64,000 bases of DNA. Origin: Galbitalea sp036266835. Its GTDB lineage: Bacteria > Actinomycetota > Actinomycetes > Actinomycetales > Microbacteriaceae. Position numbers and translations under genes: made by a program. Of the stretch, positions 33,151 to 42,500 are shown piece by piece. The notes under the pieces are model-generated. The model was given only the letters and a program-made list of their open reading frames with translations. It was not told the origin of the DNA and did not search any database. Numbering within the stretch: the stretch's first letter is position 1; every line of letters begins with the position of its first letter. Where the stretch lies: the NCBI GenBank assembly GCA_036266835.1, contig DATAXD010000001.1, positions 31,742-95,741 of the forward strand, given 5' to 3'.

Positions 33151-34803
33151 CTATTTCGCCTGGCCGTAATTGTCGACGGTCGCTACAGTCAACGGAAACT
33201 CGACAGGAAGCTCCCCGAACAGCAGGCGGCCGGCATCCGCGGCTGCGGCGCGCACTTCAACCTCGACTCGCACCGCAAACTCCGCCGGAGTGTGCACCAC
33301 GATTTCGTCGTGCAGGAAGAACACCAGGTGCGGGCCGGCCGTGAACCAGGCATCGCCTGCGAGCTCGGTAAGCCGATTCCGCAGGCTCGCCATCCAACAC
33401 AGAGCCCACTCCGCTGCGGTGCCCTGCACGATGAAGTTGCGGGTAAATCGTCCCCAGCTGCGCGCGTAACTCCTCGCCTTGTCGGCGGCCGTCGCGGATG
33501 CCTCTTCGCCGTACGCATCCTGCTGGAGGGTGCGCCAGGTCTCGCCGGGGGGCGACGAGCTGCGGCCCAGTCGAGTGCTCACGATCTCACCGCGCTCACC
33601 GGCCCTGGCGGCCTCCTCGACCATGGCGATCGCTTTCGGGTACGCTTTCGCGAGCTGGGGCATCAATCGACCGCCATCACCTTGGGTTGCACCATACATC
33701 GCGGCCAGCAGTGCGACTTTCGCATGCTCGCGGGTGTCGATCGTGCCGCTCGCAACGATTCCGGCGTACAAATCACCGGCTGCTCCGGCGGCAACCATCT
33801 CGCGGTCGCCGGCCATCGCGGCAAGGATCCGTGGTTCGAGCTGGGCGGCATCCGCGACCACCAACTTCCAGCCGTGATCCGCAACCGCGGCCGAACGGAT
33901 TTGGCGAGGCAGCTGAAGTGCCCCGCCGCCGCTCGTCGCCCATCGCCCGGTCACGACACCACCCACAACGTAGTCGGGACGGAACCGACCCTCCGCGACC
34001 CAGGTTTCCACCCAGCTCCACCCGTTCGCCGAGGCGAGCCGGCTCAGTTTCTTGTACTCCAGCAGCGGTGCAATCGCGGGATGCTTGATCTTCTTGAGCT
34101 CCCACGACCGGGTGCTCGTCGCAAGAATTCCGCCCCTGGCGAGCCCCTTCAGCAGTTCGGCGGGTGAGTCGGGGTTGAGATCGGGCACCTCGAGCAGTCG
34201 ACGAACCTCGTCCAGCTGTGCCTGCAGCTTCGCCGGTCGATCGCCACCACCGGGTCGTGGCCCCAGAAGCTCGACCAGCAACGTGTCGTGGACGTCCGCC
34301 CGCCAGGGAATACCGGCGAACCGCATCTCTGCGGCGATGAGTGCGCCTGCGGATTCCGCGGCGAGCAGCCGCTGGATGCGGCCGGGATCAGCGGATGCCG
34401 CTACCGCATCCTGCTGGAGCCTCCACTCGGCGATTGGGTCGGCGACATCCTCGTCCTCGCGTTCGTCCTCGAGCGAAAACAGTGCTCCGTCCGGCCGGGT
34501 CGGAGTAACTCGCGGGCGATCCCAGCTCGACGTAGGTGCAGTCGCTAGCGGCGAACCGCTCGTCAGAGTGGAGTGGCGCAGGATCCCATGGCAGAGGCGC
34601 AGATCGACGCAGCGGCCGACGCGTACGCCAGCCTCCAGCAGCGGCGGGTACCAGTAGGAGGTGTCATCCCAGACCCAACGCAGGGCATCGCTATCGAGTA
34701 CGCGCACGCGATCAGCCAATTCGGCGAGCGCTACCGTCTCGCCCGACCCGACTTCCGGCGTCAGCCTGACGCCATCTGCGGCCAGGCCAACCACGATGTG
34801 CAC
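33151..34803 (-). CDS. Divergent family A DNA polymerase-like protein
   Basis: A 550-residue orphan PolA-like protein of the actinobacterial group often annotated as bifunctional 3'-5' exonuclease/DNA polymerase. Motif A reads VVADAAQLEPRILAA (classical DYSQIELR), so the metal-binding aspartate stays but neighbours change. Motif B is REHAKVALLAAMYG, keeping R, K and YG but with leucine for the usual phenylalanine. Motif C is FFLHDEIVVHTP, keeping HDE. A QGTAAEWA helix is also present. The N-terminal third shows no clear DxE exonuclease motif. CAGACT lies 6 bases before the GTG start. The role is unknown, perhaps repair. Confidence 0.85.
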   Translation of the reverse strand: MHIVVGLAADGVRLTPEVGSGETVALAELADRVRVLDSDALRWVWDDTSYWYPPLLEAGVRVGRCVDLRLCHGILRHSTLTSGSPLATAPTSSWDRPRVTPTRPDGALFSLEDEREDEDVADPIAEWRLQQDAVAASADPGRIQRLLAAESAGALIAAEMRFAGIPWRADVHDTLLVELLGPRPGGGDRPAKLQAQLDEVRRLLEVPDLNPDSPAELLKGLARGGILATSTRSWELKKIKHPAIAPLLEYKKLSRLASANGWSWVETWVAEGRFRPDYVVGGVVTGRWATSGGGALQLPRQIRSAAVADHGWKLVVADAAQLEPRILAAMAGDREMVAAGAAGDLYAGIVASGTIDTREHAKVALLAAMYGATQGDGGRLMPQLAKAYPKAIAMVEEAARAGERGEIVSTRLGRSSSPPGETWRTLQQDAYGEEASATAADKARSYARSWGRFTRNFIVQGTAAEWALCWMASLRNRLTELAGDAWFTAGPHLVFFLHDEIVVHTPAEFAVRVEVEVRAAAADAGRLLFGELPVEFPLTVATVDNYGQAK

Positions 34804-34885
34804 GCCTCCAGTCTGCCGTTCGTCGGCGACATTGCACCGGTGTCTGCAGACGAGTGCCGCGGGTAGCGCTACTCGAGCATCGAGG

Positions 34886-35722
34886 CTATTCGTGCAGGAG
34901 GGAGCCGTCCTTTTTCAGAACGTTCTTCTCGCCCGCAGTAATGGGGACGCCGAAACGATTCTGCTTCGGCGGCAACGGGCAGTTGAAGTTATAGCTGAAC
35001 GCGCACGGCGGAAGCACCGCGCGATTGAAGTCGAGCGTGATCGTGCCATCGGCGTTCGGCGCGACGTACAGGAATCGACCGACCGAGTAGGTCGTATCTC
35101 CGCTCGTCACGTCAGCGAACACGAGCTGCAGAGCGTGACCGGCCTTGAACGCGGCGAGGTCGTAGTCGACCCCGTCCCGCGAAAACGTGATGCTGCCGGG
35201 GACCACCTCTTCGCGAGTCGCGCCGTCATCCTTCAGGTGCTCGAAGCCCATCGCGACGCCCCCGGGAATCTCGGCCCACTTCGCGGTGATGACCCAGTCG
35301 GGGTTGTAGTCAAAAGCATCGATCGACCCGAACTCCTGAATACCCTCCGAATTCGCGTCCCACACCCGCAACGCGTACTTGCCGTCCTCGCTGGCGATCA
35401 CGAAACCGGTCACCGTGTCGCTGAACACGATCTCGCTCGGGTCGGGATCGTTCTTACCGCGAACGACGGCCGAGCCATCGACGACGGCTCCGTCGACCAC
35501 GACGTTCTCCGCGGCCGCAGCAGTGACTCGCAGTCCGGATTCGCCTTCGGGCAGGGGTGCCCACGTTCCCGGGACGCCCCAGATGGTCTGCTCCGAGTCC
35601 ACCCACTGGGTGTTGACCAGGGCAAGGCTGCCTTTTGGCTGCACTACCGACAGTTCCCGTCGTTGGTGGTACGTCGCGTATGCCTCTTCGGACGTCTGGG
35701 TACTGGTCGCGGTCTCGGTCAT
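34886..35722 (-). CDS. DUF1684 domain protein
   Basis: About 278 residues. The C-terminal signature LDFNRAVLPPCAFSYNFNCPLPPKQNRFGVPI is diagnostic of DUF1684, a predicted small-molecule-binding or hydrolytic beta-rich domain of unknown function. Preceding strands (GRFLYVAPNADGTITLDF) also match. I choose the ATG at 35722, preceded by GAGG at 9 bases; two further ATGs upstream (35746, 35731) are possible. It stands alone between the polymerase-like gene and the anti-sigma gene. Confidence 0.88.
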   Translation of the reverse strand: MTETATSTQTSEEAYATYHQRRELSVVQPKGSLALVNTQWVDSEQTIWGVPGTWAPLPEGESGLRVTAAAAENVVVDGAVVDGSAVVRGKNDPDPSEIVFSDTVTGFVIASEDGKYALRVWDANSEGIQEFGSIDAFDYNPDWVITAKWAEIPGGVAMGFEHLKDDGATREEVVPGSITFSRDGVDYDLAAFKAGHALQLVFADVTSGDTTYSVGRFLYVAPNADGTITLDFNRAVLPPCAFSYNFNCPLPPKQNRFGVPITAGEKNVLKKDGSLLHE

Positions 35723-35816
35723 GCGTTCCATCCTCGTGTAGGTCACTGACCCTAACGACGAGCAACACGAAATTATTGCCGCACTGTTTTCCTCTCTTCG
35801 CCCTGCACTCCTTGCG

Positions 35817-36518
35817 CTACAGAGTCTCGCGAAGCAGGGTGGTCGTTGATCCAGTCAGGCGGATCTCAAGGCTGCGAATGTCGCCGAACGCGATATCGGA
35901 CGAAGCTGACAGGCCCGCGGCATGCGGGCCGGTGGATGTCCAGGTGGCGACCTTGGTCTGCGCGCCGGACTTGCTAGTAACCACGAGGTCGTAGGAGGCC
36001 GGAGTGGACCACACGTCGTCGTAGTAGCTGCAGGACCAGTCGAAGCGAGTGCCCCACGGCTTAGGCGTCACACTCATCCGAGCGGTAATCACGTGCTGGT
36101 TCAGCGGTGCCATTGCGACCGTCGCCACCGACGGCGGTTGGTTCACTGAGTAGACAATGCCGCCGGTCGCGATTAGTGCGACGATCGCAACGGCCGCTGT
36201 CAGGACAGAAAAACGGATGCGTCGACGCCGACGTCCTGCCGTCGCCGCGAGCCGCTGTACCAGGCCGGGCGTATGCACGCCATCACGCAGGTGCTCGTCA
36301 ACGCCGCCCAGCAGGTCTTCTTCGCTGAGCAAGGCAACCGCATCCGTCGACGACAGCTTGCCGAGGATGCCGGGAATGCCCGCGAGCTCGGCGAGTGCCG
36401 CGCTGCATTCCGGGCACCGGGCGAGGTGCCGCTCGTAGGCTCGACGGTCATCGGCGTCGAGCGCCCCGAGCACGTACGCAGCATCCCAGTCGTAGAAGCG
36501 ATCCATCGATTCGGTCAC
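35817..36518 (-). CDS. Anti-sigma factor with zinc-binding N-terminus
   Basis: A 233-residue membrane protein. The N-terminus has the zinc-binding anti-sigma pattern HLARCPECSAALAELAG (HxxxCxxC). A single membrane helix (FSVLTAAVAIVALIATGGIVY) starts near residue 100, followed by an extracytoplasmic domain. This is the RskA/RslA layout: the cytoplasmic part holds the partner sigma factor until a signal triggers release. It overlaps the sigma gene by 4 bases, so the two are produced together. Confidence 0.9.
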   Translation of the reverse strand: MTESMDRFYDWDAAYVLGALDADDRRAYERHLARCPECSAALAELAGIPGILGKLSSTDAVALLSEEDLLGGVDEHLRDGVHTPGLVQRLAATAGRRRRRIRFSVLTAAVAIVALIATGGIVYSVNQPPSVATVAMAPLNQHVITARMSVTPKPWGTRFDWSCSYYDDVWSTPASYDLVVTSKSGAQTKVATWTSTGPHAAGLSASSDIAFGDIRSLEIRLTGSTTTLLRETL

Positions 36519-37021
36519 TGCGTCACTCCCCTTTCTTGAAGTGCGATCCGCATCGCGCGAAGTGCATAGTGCAGACGTGATTTCACGGTGCCTTCGGGAA
36601 CCTGGTCGCGCCTGGCGATTTCGGCGACGGTTTGCCCGAGGTAGTACGCGCTGACCACCGCGGTGCGGTGTTCCAGCGAAAGGGATGCGAGGGCGTCGGC
36701 CAGGACCCAGGAATCGAGCTGGGCATCCGTGCCATCCGAAACTCCGGGATCCGGAAGATTGTCTGTGACGATCTCGCGAGTGTGCCGAGCGCTGCGCCGA
36801 TCGTCGATGACGATGTTGCGCACGACCGTAAACAGCCAGGCGCGGGCCGATTCGTCACTCTGCTCCAGAATGGCGGGACGCTTCCAGGCGCGCAACAGAG
36901 CCTCCTGCACGACATCCTGCGCCATCGTGTAATCGCCGGTCAGCCGCATCGCGAAGCGCAGCAGAGCAGGGCCGTGAGCGTCGTGAATCGCCCTCAGCAG
37001 CTCTGACTGGTCAGTCGGCAC
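36515..37021 (-). CDS. ECF sigma-70 family RNA polymerase sigma factor
   Basis: A 168-residue ECF sigma factor. Region 2 is LLRFAMRLTGDYTMAQDVVQEALLRAWKRP with the RAWLFTVVRNIVIDDRRS strand; region 4 is LSLEHRTAVVSAYYLGQTVAEIARRDQVPEGTVKSRLHYALRAMR. I use the GTG with GGAGGG 9-10 bases upstream; an ATG at 37063 would add 14 residues without a good ribosome site. It overlaps the anti-sigma gene (ATGA), and is probably controlled by it and autoregulated. Regulon unknown. Confidence 0.92.
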   Translation of the reverse strand: MPTDQSELLRAIHDAHGPALLRFAMRLTGDYTMAQDVVQEALLRAWKRPAILEQSDESARAWLFTVVRNIVIDDRRSARHTREIVTDNLPDPGVSDGTDAQLDSWVLADALASLSLEHRTAVVSAYYLGQTVAEIARRDQVPEGTVKSRLHYALRAMRIALQERGVTQ

Positions 37022-37147
37022 TTGATATATCCCTCCACCTGCTACAACGAAGTCTGCAGCCATTCGGTTCAATCGACTCGCGCGGAAGCGACACCCGGCG
37101 CGCTTTGACCAGGACCGTACGTGCTGTTTCGCTGGTAGCGTCGCGGC

Positions 37148-37903
37148 ATGACAGAGCCACGAACCGCTTACGGGCGCCTGACTCAGGCGCTCTGGCGGCA
37201 GTACACCGACATCCCGTTGACCTTCGCCGCGGCGGCCTTTCTCGCAATCTACGCGTGGGAAGTGATCGCGGACCTCCGGCCCGCTAACGAGGTAGTGCTG
37301 AACGCGATCCTCTGGGTCATCTGGGGGCTGTTCGTCGTCGACTACATTGCCAATCTGGTGCTTGCCCAGCGCCGACTTCGCTGGTTCCTGACGCACTTCT
37401 ATGAACTTTTCATCGTTGCCCTGCCGGCCCTGCGGCCGCTGCGGCTGCTACGACTCGTGACGTTGCTCGCCTTCCTGCAGCGTGGTGCTGGCCGCGCGCT
37501 GCGCGGGCGAGTGGTCATCTATGCGGTCGGCGCCTCGCTGATCCTCGTGTTCGTCGCCGCTCTCGCCGAACTCGATGTCGAGCGCACCGCCATCGGCAGC
37601 CACATCCACAATTTCGGGGATGCGCTCTGGTGGGCCTGCGTGACCATCACGTCGGTTGGCTACGGCGACGTGACACCCATCACGCTCGAGGGTCGCTTCA
37701 TCGCCGTCGGTGTCATGATCGCCGGCATCGCGCTGCTCGGAACGGTCACCGCGACCCTCGCATCATTCTTCATCGATCGAGTCGCCGACACCGCAAAGGA
37801 AGACACGGATGAGACCCTGGCCGCAATCGCGACGCTCACCGCCGAAATCACGGCGTTGCGGGCCGAGATTCAGTCCGGTTCCGCGAAGGGGTCGAAGGCC
37901 TAG
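37148..37903 (+). CDS. Voltage-gated-like potassium channel protein
   Basis: A 251-residue protein with about six membrane segments. An S4-like helix is arginine-rich (ALRPLRLLRLVTLLAFLQR), and the pore has DALWWACVTITSVGYGDVTPIT, containing the TSVGYGD selectivity filter. A short coiled C-terminus follows (LAAIATLTAEITALRAEIQ). It should conduct K+ across the membrane. TAGCGT lies 6 bases before the ATG, so the message may be leaderless. Voltage gating is inferred from the arginine-rich helix only. Confidence 0.92.
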   Translation: MTEPRTAYGRLTQALWRQYTDIPLTFAAAAFLAIYAWEVIADLRPANEVVLNAILWVIWGLFVVDYIANLVLAQRRLRWFLTHFYELFIVALPALRPLRLLRLVTLLAFLQRGAGRALRGRVVIYAVGASLILVFVAALAELDVERTAIGSHIHNFGDALWWACVTITSVGYGDVTPITLEGRFIAVGVMIAGIALLGTVTATLASFFIDRVADTAKEDTDETLAAIATLTAEITALRAEIQSGSAKGSKA

Positions 37904-37944
37904 TCGGGCGAGTTCTCTTCGCCTGCGCCGCGCCGCCCTTGCAC

Positions 37945-38607
37945 CTATTTCGGAGCGTTGTCGGATGTCGCCCCGGCCGCACCCGGATCGTCGACATCCG
38001 CTCCGCCGATCGCCTCGTCGACCCAGGTCACGACATCCCAACCCGCCTTCGGGTTGCCTTCGAGCACGATCATGCCGGTGTTGTGCAGCGGGTTCTTCGG
38101 CACAAAGTCCTTGGCGATGTTCTTCGCCCGATAGGCCGCCCAGGTGCGGATCATTGATCCGTGCGAAACGATGATGACCGATTCGTATCCGGCCTCGAAG
38201 GCTTCGGCGACCACGCCATCGAAACGGGCGATCACCTCGTGTCCGGTGTCGGCTCCTGGCATCCGGATGTCGAGGTCGCCGGCCACCCACGCGGCCTCGA
38301 TCGCGACGAACTTCTCGACGATGTCCTTCTCGGTCTGACCGTCGTAGTCGCCCGCGGAGATCTCGCGAATGCCTTCGCGGATGTTCGGCACCTGACCGCG
38401 GGCCGCCGCCAAAGGCGCACCGGTCTGCTGGGAGCGATGCTGCGTCGAGACGTAGATGGCGTCGATTCGTTCCTTGGCGAGCGCGTCCGGGACCGCGGCG
38501 GCTTCCCGCTCGCCGAGATCGGTAAGGAATGGCCCGGGAACTGCCGTGTCGATGAGGTGATCGACGTTGGACTGCGTCTGGCCGTGACGGAGGAGTATGA
38601 GTCGCAC
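37945..38607 (-). CDS. Histidine phosphatase family protein
   Basis: The catalytic RHG motif is at the start (VRLILLRHGQTQSNV), with further active-site residues in YVSTQHRSQQTGAPLA, the glutamate region REISAGDYDGQTEKD and the second histidine in VIIVSHGSMIRTW. This is the phosphoglycerate-mutase-like fold; the substrate is unknown. The GTG at 38607 places RHG at the usual distance; an ATG at 38625 adds six residues. It is separated from its usual RNase H partner seen in mycobacteria, but this is probably a different paralogue. Confidence 0.88.
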   Translation of the reverse strand: MRLILLRHGQTQSNVDHLIDTAVPGPFLTDLGEREAAAVPDALAKERIDAIYVSTQHRSQQTGAPLAAARGQVPNIREGIREISAGDYDGQTEKDIVEKFVAIEAAWVAGDLDIRMPGADTGHEVIARFDGVVAEAFEAGYESVIIVSHGSMIRTWAAYRAKNIAKDFVPKNPLHNTGMIVLEGNPKAGWDVVTWVDEAIGGADVDDPGAAGATSDNAPK

Positions 38608-38702
38608 GCGACAACTGAACCACATACCGGTGCCCCGCGTGAATGCCGCGTTGCAATGCCGCAGAATGAGTCGACAACGCTTCGCCGTCAATCGGAGGAC
38701 CA

Positions 38703-39514
38703 ATGAACCCGGCACCCGTGGCAACGCTCGACGGATGGACGTCCAGGCCCTTCGCCGGCGGAGGACTCACCCACGATGTCTACGAAAAGGGCGGTGGGCC
38801 AGGCGTTGTCCTGATTCCCGAGGTTCCGGGCATGACGCCGGAAGTGCTGGGGCTGGCCGAACATCTCGTAAACAGCGGATTCACCGTCGCCGTCCCCTCG
38901 CCGTTCGGCGTTCCGGGGCGTGAGGCAACGATGGGCTACACGCTCCGCGTGGTCTCGCGACTCTGCGTTTCGGCGGAGTTTCGAGCGTTTGCCGGCAATG
39001 CCCATCGGCCGATCACGGACTTTCTGCGCGCGGTCGCCAGCGATCTGACCTCGCGAACCCCGGCACAGGCGTCGGCGTCATCGGTATGTGCTTCACCGGC
39101 GGCTTTGCGCTCGCCGCGGCCGTGGACGACTCAGTTCTCGCCTCGGTCATGAGCCAGCCGGCAGTGCCGTTCCCGACGAGCGGTGCGCGCCGCGCAGATC
39201 CGGGCGTGTCGCCGGCGGAACTCGACACGATTGCCGCTCGCGCGGAAGCGGGCGATGTCTGTGTGATGGGACTTCGGTTCAGCGAAGACGTCAGCGCACC
39301 CAGAGCCCGATTTGCGGGACTCAAGGCCCGGCTCGGCGATGCGTTCGAAGTAATCGAGCTCGACTCGTCGCCAGGCAACTCCGGGGGATATTCGAAATCG
39401 GCGCACTCCGTTCTCACCGGCGAGGTCCGCGAGGCGCCGGAAAACTCGGCATTCGCCACCCGCGAGAGGGTCGTCGAATTCCTGCGAGCGCGCCTGGTCG
39501 CGAAGACCCGGTAG
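38703..39514 (+). pseudogene. Dienelactone hydrolase family gene interrupted by a single frameshift
   Basis: The first frame (38703 to about 39060) encodes an alpha/beta hydrolase start (VYEKGGGPGVVLIPEVPGMTPEVLGLAEHLV...). The family motif GVGVIGMCFTGGFALAAAV, with the nucleophile cysteine, is in another frame that runs to 39514 and includes FEVIELDSSPGNSGGYSKSAHS. The switch is at the four-C run 39058-39061; one extra C would restore RTPGTGVGVIGMCF. Both parts look well preserved, so this is either a recent inactivation or a sequencing error. Confidence 0.85.
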
Positions 39515-39598
39515 TCCACTCGTCATCCATCTGCGGAGGGATGCGGTCTATCCCCAGGGCGGACTGCTGCCGGTGCACGTCTCAATAGACTGACGCGC

Positions 39599-42500
39599 AT
39601 GGGCAATAGTTGGAGCCAGAACGCAGCCGCTTACATCCGTCGTTCCGACACCTGCCCACGCTGCGATGCCGTAATCGTTCAGCCCGGACGGTGCACCGTC
39701 TGCAACGCGCAGCTCACCGGCGAGGCCGCACAAAAAGTGGTGCACGCGTCCAGCCGAGCGGCCAACGCGATCGTGGCGCGGCAGGCCGCGATCGAGGAGC
39801 TCATCACCCTGCCCGCGATGCCCCCACCGCCGAGAGAGGCAGTCGCGGTTCCCGCTACTGTCGCGGTACCGGCCCGGGAAGGCTCTCAGATCAGCGTGCA
39901 GTCCGTGCTCGCGGTTGTCGGCGCTGCGCTCCTCGCTGTCGCGGCGATCGTATTCACGTTCCTGAACCCGGATCTCACCAACTTCGCGACCCGCACGACC
40001 ATCATCGGCGTGACGACGGCGATTTTCCTGGGCAGCGCCTGGCTGCTTGTTCGCGCGAAGCTACAATTCTCCGCCGAGGCGATCGGCGCACTCGGCATGG
40101 TGTTCGTCGCACTCGACATTTGGGCGTTTTCCCACAGCGCACCGCACTCGATCAGTGGGTACGTGTTCGCCGGCATCGGAACCGCGTTCAGCTCACTGGT
40201 GCTGATCGGAATCGCCTCGGTCGCCCGCATCCGGACCTGGCTATGGCTTGGCTTGCTGGGGTTGTCGACTACGCCGGCCTGGTTCGGATACGCGGTGCAC
40301 ACCGCCCTGTCGCCCATCTTCGGGCACGTCGGTGTTGCCTTTGCGGCCCTGGTTGCCCACGAGATCGCGAGGCGGTTGAGCGGCCGGATGCGCAGCCCGC
40401 TGCGGGCGGATCACTGGGCGCTCACGATCCTGCAGCTGATCGCGGTGCCGGTCGTCTTGCTGCAGACGGCGATGACGTTCGACAACTATTCCGTCTGGGG
40501 CACAACGACCGCACTCGCCGCGCTTGCGCTCCTCGCGTTCCTCAGTTGCCGTAACGAGCTGAAGCCGTTGTGGAGTTTCGTGATCTCGGCCACGCTCGGA
40601 CTCGTCGTCTTCAATGTGGTCAACAACGCGTTCGCGGACTCGTTCGAAGAATCCGGATGGGTCAAGCCGGCAACGCAGGGTGGCCTGGCTGCGGTGCTGA
40701 TCGTGCTTGCGCTGCTGGCACGCATCCGGTCTGGGGCAGCGAAACCGTTCGTGTCCCGTCTGCTCCTGCTGCTGGGCGCCGTGACGATGCTGGGGGTCGG
40801 GTTCCTGAACGAGCTTTCGGATGGGGCGTCGTTCAATTTCAACGGCGTTGACAGCCTGCCCGCGCCCGCCTGGGTCTGGGGACTGGGGTTGTCGCTTGGG
40901 ATGCTCGCGACCGCGATCGGGGTCTTCGCTATCTGGGCCATCGGGCCGCGTCGTATCCTGCCGCGATTTGCCCACGCGATGCTCGTGGTATCCGAATTCG
41001 TCGCGGGACTGGCGCTGCTCACGTTCGCCGCCTGGGACATCCTGCCAACCTGGGAACAGGTCTCAATCGCGCTGGTAAGCGCCGGCATTCTCGCTGCGGC
41101 CGTCTCGGCCGTGCCGGCGATCCGGCGCGCGCGGTGGAGTCTGCGTGTGCCGATTCTGGTCACCGTCCACCTGCTCGTGATCGTCGCCGCGATGATTGCC
41201 TGGTCGACCCCTCTACTCAGCCAGATCGGCGGCGGATGCGCGGTCCTGGCCTGGGCGGTGCTCATCCCCGCCATGCCGCGGGTCGCGCGCCCCGTGTACA
41301 CCGGGATTGGATTTGCCTACGCGCTGATCGTCCTGGCCCACGTTCTCCAGCTCGCCCACCTTGAGACAATCGCCATTCTCAGCGTGACGGCGGCGGCCGC
41401 ATCCGCTGTCGCGATCGCCGTCACGCTGATTCGTCGCGTGCCCGCGGGGTATTGGTACGCGGTGCTCATCGTCGCGGCGATCCCGTTCGTGGGCGCGGTC
41501 GTCGACGTGCTGTTCATCCGCAGCGGCTGGACGGCGCTGTCGACCGGTGTCACCTTCGTGCTCGCGCTGACGCTCCTTCTCACCACTCGACCGGGACTCA
41601 GCCGCTATTTGCGGGCGGTCGCTGCTGCGCTGTTGGTTCCCGCCCTCGCGGTTGTGGTGGTTGACCTTGGCGCGCAGCTGCTTCGGATCAGCGCCGCTCC
41701 CATCACCCTGCCCATCATTGCGATCGTCGTCGCCTGTGTACTTCCCAGCAGCGGACTAATCGGTGCCGTCCTCACCCGTCGCGGACACGACGAAGCGGAT
41801 GCGAGGCTGTCGCGTCTATGGATCGAAGCGTCCACTCTCGTGACCGCAGCGATCGCCGTGCTCCTGGCACTGGTGCGAGCCGCAGCCGGGCTGCAAACCA
41901 GCTTTCTGGTGCTCGTGATCGTCGGTATCGGTGCGGCCGCAACAGCGATCATCTCCCATCGGCGATACGGCTGGATCGTCGCCTTTGCTAGTTGGACCGG
42001 CGCGCTGTGGAGCTTCTGGGGTCAAATCGGGGTACACATCGTGGAACCGTACCTCGTGCCGCCGGCAGTCGCTGCGGCGCTCATCGGCGCCATCTCCGTC
42101 ATGCGCAAGTTGCCCGGAGTCGGGCTCTATGCGGTTGGCCTGGTCTGCGCCGTCGTGCCGTCGCTAGCGGTCCTGGCGGTGTACGGGAAGGACAGCGGCG
42201 TTCCCTGGCGGCTTCTCGGGCTGATCGGTGCGTCCCTCCTGCTGGTCGTTCTTGGTGCGGCTCTCGCGGGACGCCCGGCGGATTCTCGCCTGAGGTCGCT
42301 CGCCACGCCGACTCTCATCGTCGGTATCGGTGCCGCGGCAGGCGGAGCAATCCAGGCCGTTCGGGTCGCGCGCGGCCTCGACCTGCTGTGGCTGCATCCG
42401 CACGATCCGGTGATGTACGTCGTCCTGAACCTGAGCATCGTCGCCGCGGCCCTCGCGGCGGTCGGAGCACGGATGCTATCGACTGCAGCGCATCGGTCCT

